The notes under the pieces are model-generated. The model did no database searches and was not told where the DNA came from. It was given only the letters and a program-made list of their open reading frames with translations. From positions 1 to 64,000 of the forward strand of contig NZ_JACXAI010000036.1 of the NCBI RefSeq assembly GCF_014773385.1: a stretch of DNA of 64,000 bases. Direction: 5' to 3'. The position numbers and the translations under genes were made by a program. This document shows, piece after piece, positions 46,534-57,626 of this stretch (positions are counted from its first letter, which is position 1; every line of letters starts with the position of its first letter). Origin of the DNA: Metabacillus arenae. Its GTDB lineage: Bacteria > Bacillota > Bacilli > Bacillales > Bacillaceae.

Positions 46534-47277
46534 TTATTCTCCTAATGGATTGCGTCTGCGGTAGACCTCATACATTAAAAGACTTGCTGCAACAGATGCA
46601 TTTAGTGACGTAACACGCCCAGCCATAGGAAGACTAACAAGGAAGTCACATTTCTCTTTAATTAATCTCCCTATTCCTTTCCCTTCACTGCCAATGACTA
46701 GACCGATCGCCATGTTACCGTCCATATTCCTGTAGTCGTCAGCTCCCTTTGCATCCGTTCCGACAATCCAAACTCCACGTTCTTTTAATTCCTCAATAGC
46801 TCTTGCCAAGTTAGTTACCCTTGCAACCGGAATGTACTCAATTGCTCCAGTTGAAGATTTTGCAACAGTAGCGGTTAATCCTACCGCTCTGCGCTTCGGG
46901 ATAATGATACCATGAGCTCCCGCCGCGTCTGCTGTTCTCATAATTGAACCTAAATTATGCGGGTCCTCGAGCTCGTCCAAAATAAGGAAAAAAGGTTCTT
47001 CGTTTCTAACGTTTGCCTTTTTGAATAAGTCATCGATTTCTGCGTATTCATAAGCAGCAACTTGAGCAACAATACCTTGATGGTTTGCGTCTGTCATTTG
47101 ATCAAGCTTTTTCTTTGGGACATACTGGATGAGTACTCCCCTGTCTTTGGCTAATCTTGTTATTTGCTGTATTTGTCCTTTTTGGGAGTTTTCAGCAATC
47201 CATATCTTATTTACTTCCCTTGTTGATTTAAGGGCTTCTATAACAGAGTTTTTGCCGGCAATATAATCTTCACTCAT
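46534..47277 (-). CDS. rlmB: 23S rRNA (guanosine-2'-O-)-methyltransferase RlmB (SPOUT)
   Basis: 247 residues: an L30e-like RNA-binding N-terminus and a SpoU knot domain with NLGSIMRTADAAGAHG, VIGSEGKGIGRLIKEKCD and SLNASVAASLLMYE. Methylates the 23S rRNA peptidyl-transferase loop region (G2251 in E. coli numbering). Overlaps mrnC by one base (TAATG). Confidence 0.93.
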   Translation of the reverse strand: MSEDYIAGKNSVIEALKSTREVNKIWIAENSQKGQIQQITRLAKDRGVLIQYVPKKKLDQMTDANHQGIVAQVAAYEYAEIDDLFKKANVRNEEPFFLILDELEDPHNLGSIMRTADAAGAHGIIIPKRRAVGLTATVAKSSTGAIEYIPVARVTNLARAIEELKERGVWIVGTDAKGADDYRNMDGNMAIGLVIGSEGKGIGRLIKEKCDFLVSLPMAGRVTSLNASVAASLLMYEVYRRRNPLGE

Positions 47278-47696
47278 TATGCTTCCTCCCTCCTGCGGTC
47301 AATTATCATGATTGATTTTGAAACAACCTCTGTTAGCCGCTCTTCTTCTTTCTCCAAGAAAAGATAGCCGACTATCGCTTCAAATGCAGTGCTGTAACGA
47401 TAGGTTTGAACATCTGTGTTTTTTGGGATCGTGCCCGACTTCGCGTTTCTGCCTCTCTTGATAACAGCCACTTCTTCTTCATTAAATTCATCCTCTGCAA
47501 GCAACTCGTGCAAAATAACTGCCTGAGCCTTTGCAGACACGTACTGCTTAGAAAGCTTGTGCAATTGATTTGGCCGGACATTTCCTTTCGCAAGGAGGTG
47601 ATGACGGACAAAAACTTCAAAAACCGCATCACCAATGTAGGCTATCGCTAAGCTGTTTAGCTGTTTTGAATCTTTAATATTTACTAAATCTAACAT
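47277..47696 (-). CDS. mrnC: Mini-ribonuclease III
   Basis: 139 residues; an RNase III catalytic domain without the dsRNA-binding domain, which matures 23S rRNA in Bacillus. Key segments are [20 protein letters not shown] (with the catalytic Asp) and [20 protein letters not shown] (with the Glu). Translationally coupled between cysS and rlmB, four bases after cysS. Confidence 0.95.
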   Translation of the reverse strand: MLDLVNIKDSKQLNSLAIAYIGDAVFEVFVRHHLLAKGNVRPNQLHKLSKQYVSAKAQAVILHELLAEDEFNEEEVAVIKRGRNAKSGTIPKNTDVQTYRYSTAFEAIVGYLFLEKEEERLTEVVSKSIMIIDRRREEA

Positions 47697-47700
47697 CCAT

Positions 47701-49098
47701 TTAGCCTCTTTTCCATCTAATGCCTTGAGGCGTGTCTTCTAAAATAATATTCATCTCTTTTAGTTTGTCGCGGATCTCATCAGAAAGTGCAAAATTCCGA
47801 TCCTTTCTAGCTTGAATGCGCTGCTGGATCATGATCTCAATTTCCTCATCCAATAATTCTGTTTGCTTAAAAGATAATCCAAGAATCTCTGCAAGCTCAT
47901 CAAAAGCTTCCACAAACGCCTGAATAACGACTTCAGCTGTATTTTTTTCCTGCAAGTAATAGTTCGCCAGTTTAGACAGTTCAAAGAGAATGGAAATAGC
48001 ATTAGCTGTATTGAAATCATCGTCCATTTCTTTAACGAACTGTTCACGAAATTCGTTAATTTTGCGTGTCCATTCCTCATTGTTTGATGTTAAGTTTGTG
48101 CTGCTTTCAACTCGATGCTTTAAGTTTGTATACGATGTTTTCAATCGGTCAAAAGCATTCCTTGTACTTTCCAATAATTCATCTGAGTAATTAATTGGAT
48201 GGCGATAATGAACAGAAAGCATAAAAAATCTTAATACTTGAGGATCGTGGTGCTTTACAATGTCATGAACTAATACAAAATTCCCTAGGGATTTGGACAT
48301 CTTTTCATTGTTAATATTGATGTAGCCATTATGAATCCAATATTTTGCAAATGGTTTCTCTGTCAATGCTTCTGTTTGGGCTATCTCATTCTCATGGTGG
48401 GGAAAGGTTAAGTCCTGCCCGCCAGCGTGGATATCAATTGTATCCCCCAAATACTTTTTGGCCATTGCCGAGCATTCGATGTGCCAGCCCGGCCGGCCTC
48501 TTCCCCATGGGCTATCCCAGGAGATTTCTCCTTCTTTTGCAGCTTTCCATAAAACGAAATCAAGGGAATCCTTTTTCTTTTCCCCTACTTCAATTCTCGC
48601 CCCCGAGCGCAGGTCATCAATTGACTGATGGGAAAGCTTGCCGTATTCTCCAAAAGACCGGGTCTTATAATAGACATCACCTTCAGCTTCATAGGCATAG
48701 CCCTTCTCAATCAATTTATCAATAAATTCAATGATACTATCCATGTTTTCTGTCACCCTCGGGTGAATATCGGCTGTTTTGCAGCCTAATGATGCGACAT
48801 CTTCAAAATAAGCACCAATAAAACGCTCAGCAACAGAAGAAACATCTGTTCCCAATTCCTTTGCGGCTTTAATTAGCTTATCGTCTACATCTGTGAAATT
48901 TGAAACAAATTGCACTTCATACTCTCTATATTCTAAATATCGTCTAATTGTATCAAACACAATTGCAGGTCTTGCATTTCCGATATGAATATAATTATAA
49001 ACAGTCGGTCCGCACACATACATTTTTACTTTTCCTGCTTCGATCGGTTCGAAAATCTCTTTCTTTCTTGTTAAGGTATTATAAAGCTTTATTGCCAC
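47701..49098 (-). CDS. cysS: cysteinyl-tRNA synthetase
   Basis: 465 residues, class I. HIGH motif in [18 protein letters not shown] in [10 protein letters not shown], and zinc ligands Cys28 (VCGPTV), Cys209-region (WHIECSAM) and HHENE. Overlaps cysE by 20 bases and is expected to be co-transcribed with it under the cysE T-box. The C-terminal DALR-like domain is present. Confidence 0.98.
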   Translation of the reverse strand: MAIKLYNTLTRKKEIFEPIEAGKVKMYVCGPTVYNYIHIGNARPAIVFDTIRRYLEYREYEVQFVSNFTDVDDKLIKAAKELGTDVSSVAERFIGAYFEDVASLGCKTADIHPRVTENMDSIIEFIDKLIEKGYAYEAEGDVYYKTRSFGEYGKLSHQSIDDLRSGARIEVGEKKKDSLDFVLWKAAKEGEISWDSPWGRGRPGWHIECSAMAKKYLGDTIDIHAGGQDLTFPHHENEIAQTEALTEKPFAKYWIHNGYININNEKMSKSLGNFVLVHDIVKHHDPQVLRFFMLSVHYRHPINYSDELLESTRNAFDRLKTSYTNLKHRVESSTNLTSNNEEWTRKINEFREQFVKEMDDDFNTANAISILFELSKLANYYLQEKNTAEVVIQAFVEAFDELAEILGLSFKQTELLDEEIEIMIQQRIQARKDRNFALSDEIRDKLKEMNIILEDTPQGIRWKRG

Positions 49099-49744
49099 TT
49101 TGCATCTTCCCTTCTTTTACTTCCTCCAAATCTTGCTTTAACCGGGCTACCTCTTCCTCCAGCTGCTTGAAGCGGTCAGCAACTGGATCCGGGAGATCTC
49201 GGTGGTTAAGGTCTTTTTTTACTCGTTCTCCATTTTTAATAACGACTCTTCCTGGGATCCCCACAACAGTCGAATGGTCCGGCACCTCATGCAATACAAC
49301 AGAACCTGCGCCTATTTTAGAGTTTTCCCCTATTGTTATGGATCCTAGCACTTTTGCTCCGGTAGCAATAAGGGCATTGTCTTTAATCGTAGGGTGCCGC
49401 TTACCTTTTTCTTTACCTGTTCCTCCTAATGTAACACCTTGGAAAACGGTCACATTGTCACCAATTTCGCAGGTTTCCCCAATTACCACGCCCATTCCGT
49501 GGTCAATAAAGAATTTTCTTCCTATTTTTGCCCCTGGGTGGATTTCAATTCCTGTAAAAAAACGGCTGACCTGAGAAATAACTCTTGCTATATAAAATAG
49601 CTTCTTTTTATAAAAAGCATGGGCTAATCGGTGTGCCCAAATGGCATGTAACCCTGAATAGGTTGAGATTACTTCAAAATAACTTCTTGCAGCCGGATCT
49701 TGTTCAAACACTACATCGATATCTTCCTTCAATGTTTTAAACAC
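49079..49744 (-). CDS. cysE: serine O-acetyltransferase
   Basis: About 221 residues; makes O-acetylserine for cysteine synthesis. A short helical N-terminus ([19 protein letters not shown]) and a left-handed hexapeptide-repeat domain ([20 protein letters not shown] and [16 protein letters not shown]). Start taken as GTG at 49744 after GGAGGG; a TTG five codons earlier overlaps the site. Preceded by a T-box and a dispersed repeat copy. Confidence 0.95.
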   Translation of the reverse strand: MFKTLKEDIDVVFEQDPAARSYFEVISTYSGLHAIWAHRLAHAFYKKKLFYIARVISQVSRFFTGIEIHPGAKIGRKFFIDHGMGVVIGETCEIGDNVTVFQGVTLGGTGKEKGKRHPTIKDNALIATGAKVLGSITIGENSKIGAGSVVLHEVPDHSTVVGIPGRVVIKNGERVKKDLNHRDLPDPVADRFKQLEEEVARLKQDLEEVKEGKMQSGNKAL

Positions 49745-49796
49745 CCGATTTCCCTCCAATCGTCTACCTCTTAAGCCTGAGTTTTATTTTTCCATA

Positions 49797-49974
49797 GAAC
49801 AAAAAGCGCAAGGCGCGAGTCCTTCGGCAACAAGCACTCGGGCTAGCTTCATAGAAAGGCGTTTTTTCCTTTCTTTGAAGCTTGGCTTGTGACCTCAGGG
49901 GGCTAAGCGGTACAGCTAGACCACGACAGCTTTCTTTAACACATTATCACTTTAATCAACTTAAACTATTTGGA
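49797..49974. repeat. dispersed structured repeat, full copy A
   Basis: 178 bases between the cysE gene and the T-box terminator. It starts GAACAAAAAGCGCAAGGC, has a central hairpin AGCTTCA/AGAAAGG paired with CCTTTCT/TGAAGCT (about 49848-49885), and ends with CTTTAATCAACTTAAAC. Same orientation and length as copies B and C. Confidence 0.75.
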
Positions 49975-49978
49975 AATA

Positions 49979-50013
49979 TAAAAAAGCGCCTCTGCATTAG
50001 AATACAGAGACGC
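49979..50013 (-). terminator. T-box terminator before cysE
   Basis: On the minus strand GCGTCTCTG (50013-50005) pairs with CAGAGGCGC (49994-49986), one G-U pair, followed by T residues. It lies directly after the T-box sequence and before cysE, so it is the conditional terminator. Confidence 0.88.
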
Positions 50014-50248
50014 TTTTTATGCGCGGTTCCACTCTGTTTAAGCCGGACAAAAAATCCAGCCTCAACTTTAGGCTCCTTTAACGGAGAGCATCCGCCTGTA
50101 GCTACTCTAATTGTTCGCTACAAGACTTGAAGGGGCATTTCAAAAATGCTGTCACCTAAACCTTTCTCAGACGGTGAAGGTTCTCTCTGGCAAGGACTCA
50201 CACTTTTTACTTATCCTTCTCAACGTTTTTTCGAAATGAATTTACTCT
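50014..50248 (-). promoter_or_regulatory. T-box riboswitch of the cysE-cysS operon
   Basis: The invariant T-box TGGAACCGCG is at 50031-50022 on the minus strand, immediately upstream of the conditional terminator. The upstream region contains long complementary segments consistent with stem I. A TGC triplet at 50137-50135 is a candidate cysteine specifier. Together with cysE and cysS downstream this fits a tRNA-Cys-responsive T-box, as known in B. subtilis. Confidence 0.92.
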
Positions 50249-50249
50249 T

Positions 50250-50278
50250 ACTATATTACATTTTAAGCAAAAAGTTAA
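50250..50278 (-). promoter_or_regulatory. promoter of the cysE T-box transcript
   Basis: TTAACT (50278-50273), 17 bases, TATAGT (50255-50250) on the minus strand, right after the gltX stop codon and just before the T-box leader. Confidence 0.6.
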
Positions 50279-50280
50279 CT

Positions 50281-51735
50281 CTAAATTAAACTATTTAAAC
50301 GGACTAATACTGTTTCCTTGCCAAGAAGCTCAATTGCCTGCGGCAATTCAGGACCATGAGTTTGGCCTGTTGTTGCTACACGAATCGGCATAAAAAGTTT
50401 TTTGCCTTTTTGACCTGTAGATTTTTGGACCGCTTTTATAGCTCCTTTAATATTGGCAGCAGTATACTCTTCTAAATTCGATAGTTCCTGTGCAAATGCC
50501 ATTAATACCTCTGGAACTTGCTCTTCTTCTAATACACTTCTTGCTTCACGATTATAATCAATTTCTTCTTTGAAAAACAACTCCGTTAGTTCAACAATTT
50601 CTGCACCGTAGCTTAATTGCTCCTGATAAAGACCAATCAACGTGTGCGCCCATGCTTTTTCTTCCTGAGTCATATCCTCACGAAGCTTACCTGCTTTAAT
50701 TAAATGAGGCAACGCAAGCTCTGTTACAGTATTTAGGTCAAGGTTTTTTAAATATTGATTGTTCAGCCATTTCAGCTTTTGAGAATCAAATACTGCTGGG
50801 GATTTAGATAACCTTTTTGCATCAAAGATTTCAATAAATTCATTCTTTGTAAAGATTTCTTCTTCGCCAACAGGAGACCAGCCAAGCATCCCGATGAAGT
50901 TAAAGAGTGCCTCAGGCAAATACCCTAAAGCTTCATATTGTTCAATAAATTGAATAATGGATTCGTCACGCTTGCTTAATTTTTTGCGGTTTTCATTTAC
51001 AATAAGCGTCATATGACCAAATACTGGTATTTCCCAGCCAAATGCTTCAAAGATCATCATTTGTTTTGGTGTGTTGGAAATATGGTCTTCTCCACGCAGA
51101 ATATGTGTAATTTTCATCATGTGATCATCAACGGCAACAGCAAAATTGTATGTTGGTGTACCATCCTTCTTCACAATGACAAAATCACCAATTCCGTCAG
51201 CTTCAAAGGTAATTTCTTCTTTTACGATGTCATCAAACTTGTATACTTTTCCCGCAGGAACTCTAAAACGAATGCTTGGCTTGCGGCCTTCTTTTTCTAA
51301 CGCTTCTTGCTCTTCCTCTGTTAGGTTTGCACATTTGCCGGAGTAACGAGGCATTTCACTGCGTGCAATTTGTTCTTCACGTTCTTTTTCTAGTTCTTCC
51401 TCAGTACAATAGCATTTATAAGCTAACTCATTATCTAGTAGGTCATTATAAAGCTTTTTATAAATATCGTTTCGTTCGGATTGACGGTATGGGCCGTATT
51501 CTCCGCCAACATCTACACTCTCATCCCAATCAATTCCCAGCCACTTTAAGTAGTTTAGCTGACTTTGCTCGCCGCCTTCAATATTACGTTTTTTATCTGT
51601 ATCTTCAATGCGGATAATAAACTTTCCGCCTTGACTTCTTGCAAATAAGTAATTGAATAAAGCCGTACGTGCATTTCCAATATGTAAATGTCCGGTCGGA
51701 CTTGGTGCATAGCGCACTCTTACATCATTTGACAT
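50281..51735 (-). CDS. gltX: glutamyl-tRNA synthetase
   Basis: About 484 residues, class I. HIGH motif in [16 protein letters not shown] and KMSKS equivalent KLSKRDES, plus the anticodon-binding C-terminal domain. In Bacillus the enzyme also charges tRNA-Gln for the GatCAB route; the sequence does not decide this. Start at 51735 after GGAGGTC, five codons downstream of another ATG that lies in the ribosome binding region. Confidence 0.98.
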   Translation of the reverse strand: MSNDVRVRYAPSPTGHLHIGNARTALFNYLFARSQGGKFIIRIEDTDKKRNIEGGEQSQLNYLKWLGIDWDESVDVGGEYGPYRQSERNDIYKKLYNDLLDNELAYKCYCTEEELEKEREEQIARSEMPRYSGKCANLTEEEQEALEKEGRKPSIRFRVPAGKVYKFDDIVKEEITFEADGIGDFVIVKKDGTPTYNFAVAVDDHMMKITHILRGEDHISNTPKQMMIFEAFGWEIPVFGHMTLIVNENRKKLSKRDESIIQFIEQYEALGYLPEALFNFIGMLGWSPVGEEEIFTKNEFIEIFDAKRLSKSPAVFDSQKLKWLNNQYLKNLDLNTVTELALPHLIKAGKLREDMTQEEKAWAHTLIGLYQEQLSYGAEIVELTELFFKEEIDYNREARSVLEEEQVPEVLMAFAQELSNLEEYTAANIKGAIKAVQKSTGQKGKKLFMPIRVATTGQTHGPELPQAIELLGKETVLVRLNSLI

Positions 51736-51782
51736 AAACCTGACCTCCAATTAAACGATTGTCTCATCCTTTAGTCTACGTT

Positions 51783-51811
51783 ATTTTACCACTTAAATAG
51801 TGACCCTTCAA
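51783..51811 (-). promoter_or_regulatory. gltX promoter
   Basis: TTGAAG (51811-51806), 17 bases, TAAAAT (51788-51783) on the minus strand, in the ispF-gltX gap. Confidence 0.55.
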
Positions 51812-51863
51812 AGCAGAAAGGGATCAGTCCAGAATTCCTTGAACTGGCTGAATGTTAAGCGCC

Positions 51864-53041
<1,178 letters not shown>

Positions 53042-54145
53042 CTATAGCGCCTTCTCCAATAATTTCGGTTTAGCAAAGATCATTCGTCCAGCAGATGTTT
53101 GCAGTACACTTGTTACTAAAACATCGATATGCTTGCCAATATAGTTTCGTCCTTCTTCCACAACAATCATCGTTCCGTCATCTAGATAAGCAATACCTTG
53201 ATTTTGCTCTTTACCGTCTTTGATGACTTGAACATTGAGCTCTTCCCCAGGAAGAACGACAGGTTTAACTGCATTCGCCAAATCATTAATATTTAAAACA
53301 GCAACCTTTTGCAATTCGCAAACCTTATTTAAGTTAAAATCATTTGTGACAACCACTCCGGAAGTAAGCTTCGCTAATTTAACGAGCTTGCTGTCTACTT
53401 CCTGAATTTCTTCAAAATCGCCTTCATAAATTTCAACTTTAATGGCTAATTCCTTTTGAATCCGGTTCAGAATATCGAGCCCTCTGCGGCCGCGATTTCT
53501 CTTTAGTGCATCAGAGGAATCCGCTATATGCTGAAGCTCTTCTAAAACAAATTGAGGAATAACGATTGTACCCTCCAAAAATCCTGTTTGACAAATATCT
53601 GCTATCCTTCCATCAATAATAACACTTGTATCAAGGATTTTCAGCTTTTTCTCTTCTAATTCAACTTCCTCTTCCCCTGCCCCTTTTTTCTTACTATTCA
53701 TGCGGACAGGTATAGAAAATAGGTTAACAAGCTCATCTTTTTTCTTAAAACCAACTTGAAAGCCTAGATAACCTAATAACAAAGTTAAAAAGATCGGAAT
53801 AATTGTACTAAATATCTGATATGGGATATCTTTGAATGGAATAACATTTACAAGTAAAAAAGCAATAATAAGTCCGGTTACTAAACCTAAGCTTCCAAAT
53901 AGAACATCTGTCACTGGAGCTTTTACAAGTGCTTCTTCGAACACTTTAATCCAATTTACAACGTAATCAACCAACCAAAAAGTGGCAATATAAAAAAGAA
54001 TTGCTCCCAGTATAGCTAGTACGTACGGTGTAGTAATAAAAGGTATGTCTTGCATATTTAACCTTGCAATTAATTCAGGTAATAAGAAAAGTCCTAAAAC
54101 TCCTCCGGTAATAAGGAATAAAACTTGTACAATCCGCTTTAACAT
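53042..54145 (-). CDS. yacL: PIN/TRAM-domain membrane protein YacL
   Basis: 367 residues: four N-terminal membrane helices (within about 1-130), a PIN domain with the acidic site ([20 protein letters not shown]-type VVTNDFNLN) and a C-terminal TRAM domain. The PIN fold suggests a ribonuclease, and YacL homologues are conserved in Firmicutes, but the target is not known. GGAGGTGAAGGT precedes the ATG. Near disA and radA as in Bacillus. Confidence 0.9.
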   Translation of the reverse strand: MLKRIVQVLFLITGGVLGLFLLPELIARLNMQDIPFITTPYVLAILGAILFYIATFWLVDYVVNWIKVFEEALVKAPVTDVLFGSLGLVTGLIIAFLLVNVIPFKDIPYQIFSTIIPIFLTLLLGYLGFQVGFKKKDELVNLFSIPVRMNSKKKGAGEEEVELEEKKLKILDTSVIIDGRIADICQTGFLEGTIVIPQFVLEELQHIADSSDALKRNRGRRGLDILNRIQKELAIKVEIYEGDFEEIQEVDSKLVKLAKLTSGVVVTNDFNLNKVCELQKVAVLNINDLANAVKPVVLPGEELNVQVIKDGKEQNQGIAYLDDGTMIVVEEGRNYIGKHIDVLVTSVLQTSAGRMIFAKPKLLEKAL

Positions 54146-54335
54146 ACCTTCACCTCCTTTTATCCATTATAAACAATTTATATGAATTAAAACGTCTCTT
54201 AAATAGTTTTCCCAAAATGTAACCAGTTTGAAACCAAGCTGTAATTGTTTTGAATTCTCACTTTATACACAAATAGAAAAACAAGATTAATATAACCCAA
54301 ATAAGTGAAAATAAAACCTATTCACGAAAAATTCA

Positions 54336-55415
54336 TTAAATTTGCCTGTCAAGTAAATATTGATCTTGAAGTTTCGTTAACCCTTTTTTGATTTTCTTTG
54401 CACGAACTTCTCCTATCCCATCGACATCGTCAAGTTGTTCTACGGATGCGCTTGAAATAAGTTTCAAATTATTAAATTTATTTACTAGATTTCCAATAAC
54501 AGTTGATGGAAGTCTCGGAATTTTGTGAAGAACGCGATACCCTCTCGGAACAACTGTATCCTCAAGGTTGGTGTAATGAGAATACCCTAGAAGCTTTAAA
54601 AGAACAGAGTCTTCAAGAAGCTCGAAGCTAGATAATTCCTGTAATTGCTGGAGGATAGCAAAAGGATCCTGAACCTTTTCAAAAACGTAATCCTTAATCA
54701 GCAGAGCTGCATCCTCTTCTAGTTCTGTCAACAGCTCTCTAAGCTGAAGCCTAACAAGCTGCCCTTCTGTTCCAAGTTCATTTACATAATCATTTATTTC
54801 ACTCTTAATTCGCAAAACCATTTCCATTCGATGCAGAACCTGCAGTACTTCTCTAAAGGTAACAAGCTCTTCAAATTCAAGTGCTCCTAGATTTCTTAAT
54901 GAATGTTCAAGAACTGCCCGATATTTTTCTAGAGTTTGCAAAGCTTGATTGGCCTTTGTAAGGATAACTCCAATATCTTTCAAGGAATAGCGGATATCTC
55001 CATAATATAGGGTAATGACATTTCTCCTTTGGGAAATGGCAATTATGAGATTACCAGTTTGTTTAGCTACCCTTTCAGCTGTGCGATGCCTCATCCCTGT
55101 TTCCGAAGAGCTGATCGTAGAGTTTGGTACCAATTGTGCATTCGCATACAAAATTTTATGGCCTGAATCACTTAAAATAATTGCACCATCCATTTTTGCA
55201 AGTTCATATAGGTGAGCTGGAGAAAACGAAGAGTTAATATAAAACCCTCCATCGACAACTTCTTTTGTTCGTTCATTATAACCCATAACAATTAGACCTC
55301 CAGTTTTTGCCCGGAGCACATTTTCAATTCCTTCCCGGATGGGTGTGCCTGGAGCAATAAACTGAAGAATATCTGTTAAATTTTTACCTGCTAATTTCTT
55401 CTCTTTTTCAACCAT
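54336..55415 (-). CDS. disA: DNA integrity scanning diadenylate cyclase DisA
   Basis: 359 residues: N-terminal DAC domain with MDGAIILSD and [16 protein letters not shown] loops that bind ATP, a helical linker, and C-terminal HhH DNA-binding region ([15 protein letters not shown]). Makes c-di-AMP and slides on DNA, stalling at branched structures. Four bases after radA; RadA and DisA interact in B. subtilis. Confidence 0.97.
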   Translation of the reverse strand: MVEKEKKLAGKNLTDILQFIAPGTPIREGIENVLRAKTGGLIVMGYNERTKEVVDGGFYINSSFSPAHLYELAKMDGAIILSDSGHKILYANAQLVPNSTISSSETGMRHRTAERVAKQTGNLIIAISQRRNVITLYYGDIRYSLKDIGVILTKANQALQTLEKYRAVLEHSLRNLGALEFEELVTFREVLQVLHRMEMVLRIKSEINDYVNELGTEGQLVRLQLRELLTELEEDAALLIKDYVFEKVQDPFAILQQLQELSSFELLEDSVLLKLLGYSHYTNLEDTVVPRGYRVLHKIPRLPSTVIGNLVNKFNNLKLISSASVEQLDDVDGIGEVRAKKIKKGLTKLQDQYLLDRQI

Positions 55416-55419
55416 TCTT

Positions 55420-56796
55420 TTATCCCCCTAAAGTAATTTGCAGGGCCTCAGCTACATTTTTCACACCGATTATTTGTATATCGCTCGGTATATTCCATCC
55501 GCCTATGTTTGCTTCAGGTATAATCACTCGTTTAAATCCTAATTTCTCTGCTTCGTGAACCCGCTGCTCAATTCTTGATACTCTCCTTACCTCTCCTGTC
55601 AAACCAACCTCACCGATAATGATATCTGACGGCTTCGGAGCAACATCTTTAAAGCTTGAAGCAATACTAACAGCGACTGCCAAATCTATTGCTGGCTCGT
55701 CAAGCTTGACTCCTCCTGCCACCTTTAAGTAAGCATCCTGATTTTGAAGCAATAACCCTACTCGTTTTTCTAAAACTGCCATTAATAAAGGAACCCGATT
55801 ATGATCTATTCCGGTAGCCATTCTCCTTGGATTTCCAAAGCTGGTTGGTGATATTAATGCTTGTATTTCGACAAGGACTGGTCTTGTTCCTTCCATAGAC
55901 GCAACAACTGTTGAGCCCGCTGCACCGATGGAACGTTCTTCTAAGAAAATTTCAGAAGGGTTTAAGACTTCTTCGAGCCCAATCTCATTCATTTCAAAAA
56001 TACCCATTTCATTTGTTGAACCAAAACGGTTTTTTACAGCTCTTAAAATACGGTATGTATGATGACGCTCTCCTTCAAAATAAAGGACCGTATCCACCAT
56101 ATGCTCTAATAGTCTCGGACCTGCAATTGATCCTTCCTTTGTCACATGTCCCACAATGAAAATAGGAATGCCTTTTGTTTTCGCAATTCTCATTAGCTCT
56201 GCCGTACATTCGCGTACTTGTGAGACGCTTCCGGGGGCTGAGCTAATATCACTTTGATAAACAGTTTGAATGGAGTCAACTACTACAAAACTGGGATTTG
56301 TTTCTTCTATGGATTTAGAAATAAATTCCATATCAGTCTCTGAAAGTACATACAGCTGTTTAGAAGTAATCCCTAAACGATCGGCCCGTAATTTTGTTTG
56401 TTTTACGGATTCCTCACCAGATATATAGAGCACATCATGGCCGCTATCTGCTAATTGGGAAGATACCTGCAGGAGAAGAGTAGACTTTCCAATTCCAGGA
56501 TCCCCCCCGATCAATACAAGTGACCCTTTAACTATCCCGTTTCCTAATACACGGTTGAACTCTCCCATATTCGTGTAAATACGTGCCTCTTGTGTTGTCT
56601 CAATACTTGTAATAGGAGAAGGTTTTTGCATCGTTTGAGCGGAATGAGCAAACGCTGTTCTTCTGCCCGAAGCCGTGGACTTCATTGTTTCTTCAGTCAT
56701 TGTATTCCACGCACCGCAGCCTGGGCATTTTCCCATCCACTTTGGAGATTCATAGCCACAAGATTGGCAGATAAATTTAGATTTTGTTTTTGCCAT
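55420..56796 (-). CDS. radA: DNA repair protein RadA
   Basis: 458 residues: an N-terminal zinc finger (CQSCG and KCPGCG), a RecA-like ATPase with [12 protein letters not shown] and the RadA-specific [11 protein letters not shown] motif, and a C-terminal Lon-like domain. Processes recombination intermediates. AGAGAGGATATTC precedes the ATG. An 830-base gap with two repeat copies divides it from clpC, where Bacillus normally has adjacent genes. Confidence 0.97.
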   Translation of the reverse strand: MAKTKSKFICQSCGYESPKWMGKCPGCGAWNTMTEETMKSTASGRRTAFAHSAQTMQKPSPITSIETTQEARIYTNMGEFNRVLGNGIVKGSLVLIGGDPGIGKSTLLLQVSSQLADSGHDVLYISGEESVKQTKLRADRLGITSKQLYVLSETDMEFISKSIEETNPSFVVVDSIQTVYQSDISSAPGSVSQVRECTAELMRIAKTKGIPIFIVGHVTKEGSIAGPRLLEHMVDTVLYFEGERHHTYRILRAVKNRFGSTNEMGIFEMNEIGLEEVLNPSEIFLEERSIGAAGSTVVASMEGTRPVLVEIQALISPTSFGNPRRMATGIDHNRVPLLMAVLEKRVGLLLQNQDAYLKVAGGVKLDEPAIDLAVAVSIASSFKDVAPKPSDIIIGEVGLTGEVRRVSRIEQRVHEAEKLGFKRVIIPEANIGGWNIPSDIQIIGVKNVAEALQITLGG

Positions 56797-56867
56797 GAAA
56801 GAATATCCTCTCTTATTACTAGATTCAATTGATAAATAGAAATGATAATTAGAAATAGGAGGTTAAG

Positions 56868-57045
56868 AACGAAAAGCGCAAGGCACGAGTCCTTCGGCGA
56901 CAAGCATTTGGGCAATCCGGTTTGAAGGTTGTTCTTTACCCTTCTTTGGCGGATTGGCCTATGACCTTAGGATCGATGGCACCTGGAGCTGGACATCGAT
57001 AGAAAGCTTAAAAACATTAATATTTTAATTAACTTAAACTTTCTG
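56868..57045. repeat. dispersed structured repeat, full copy B
   Basis: 178 bases: starts GAACGAAAAGCGCAAGGC, central stem CAATCCG and GAAGG paired with CCTTC and CGGATTG (about 56912-56957), AGCTGGAC near 56986, and tail TTTTAATTAACTTAAACTTTC. Same plan and length as copies A and C. Confidence 0.75.
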
Positions 57046-57218
57046 ATCTGAGAACACAAGTACAGTGCGCTTTAATAGTTCTGTCAAATATAAGACGAAA
57101 TTCATCGCAGAAAGGTTTCTCTTCTTCCTTATGAGGATAGCCTGAGTTAGTGCGCTGGAGCCAAGCCAAAATAATATGACATCAATACTCTATCAAATTT
57201 ATATAATCCTAATTCAAA

Positions 57219-57398
57219 AGAACGAAAAGTGCAAAGCGCTAGTCCTTTGGCGACAAGCACAAGGCGAGCCGGCATGGAGGTTGTTCTTTAACCTTCTCGG
57301 GCGGATGGCCCTGAGACCTAAGGACCGATGGCGCTCGAGAGCTGGACAAAGATACCACTCTTTATCACGTTAATACTTTAATTAACTTAAACTTTCTT
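57219..57398. repeat. dispersed structured repeat, full copy C
   Basis: 180 bases: starts AGAACGAAAAGTGC, has GTCCTT near 57242 complementary to AAGGAC near 57320, a central GGAGGTT/AACCTTC hairpin around 57276-57295, AGCTGGAC near 57341, and the tail CTTTAATTAACTTAAACTTTC. About 350 bases from copy B in tandem orientation. Confidence 0.75.
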
Positions 57399-57413
57399 CA
57401 CTAATAAAGAAGC

Positions 57414-57443
57414 GAGGCATACGAAATTCATTTTGTATGCCTC
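57414..57443 (-). terminator. candidate terminator after clpC
   Basis: On the minus strand GAGGCATAC (57443-57435) pairs perfectly with GTATGCCTC (57422-57414), loop of 12, followed by GCTTCTTTATT. It lies about 185 bases after the clpC stop. Confidence 0.55.
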
Positions 57444-57626
57444 CAAATGTTTTTATTTCTGTTTTCGAAAGCTTCTCCAGAGATTGAACAAGGTTCATTA
57501 CTCTAAGAACTTTTGTCTCTCCTGAAATGATTGGCGAAATAGAAGCAATCGAAGTCAAAACGATTGACTTTGTTTAATTGATTTTCACTTCAAAAATAAC
57601 GATCTTTTTAGAAAAAGGCCTGATTA

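Larger units (their letters stand above)
56797..57626. other. clpC-radA intergenic region with two repeat copies
   Basis: 830 bases. Holds a hairpin terminator candidate (57414-57443), repeat copies C and B in the same orientation, and about 170 bases of plain AT-rich sequence between them. No open reading frame is supported. A promoter for radA-disA should lie here if the terminator works, but no clear match was found. Confidence 0.7.

Noticed and set aside
48948-49574. 208-codon plus-strand frame over cysS and cysE
   Set aside because: Antisense to two well-supported genes and rich in Ser/Leu/Phe, as expected from the complement of those codons.
51781-51840. GACCCTT...AAGGGATC inverted repeat after ispF as a terminator
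   Set aside because: No T run follows on the minus strand and it overlaps the gltX minus-35.
57541-57590. AAGTCAA...TTGACTT inverted pair after clpC as a second CtsR site
   Set aside because: CtsR needs direct heptads with a three-base spacer; this pair is inverted and downstream of the gene.
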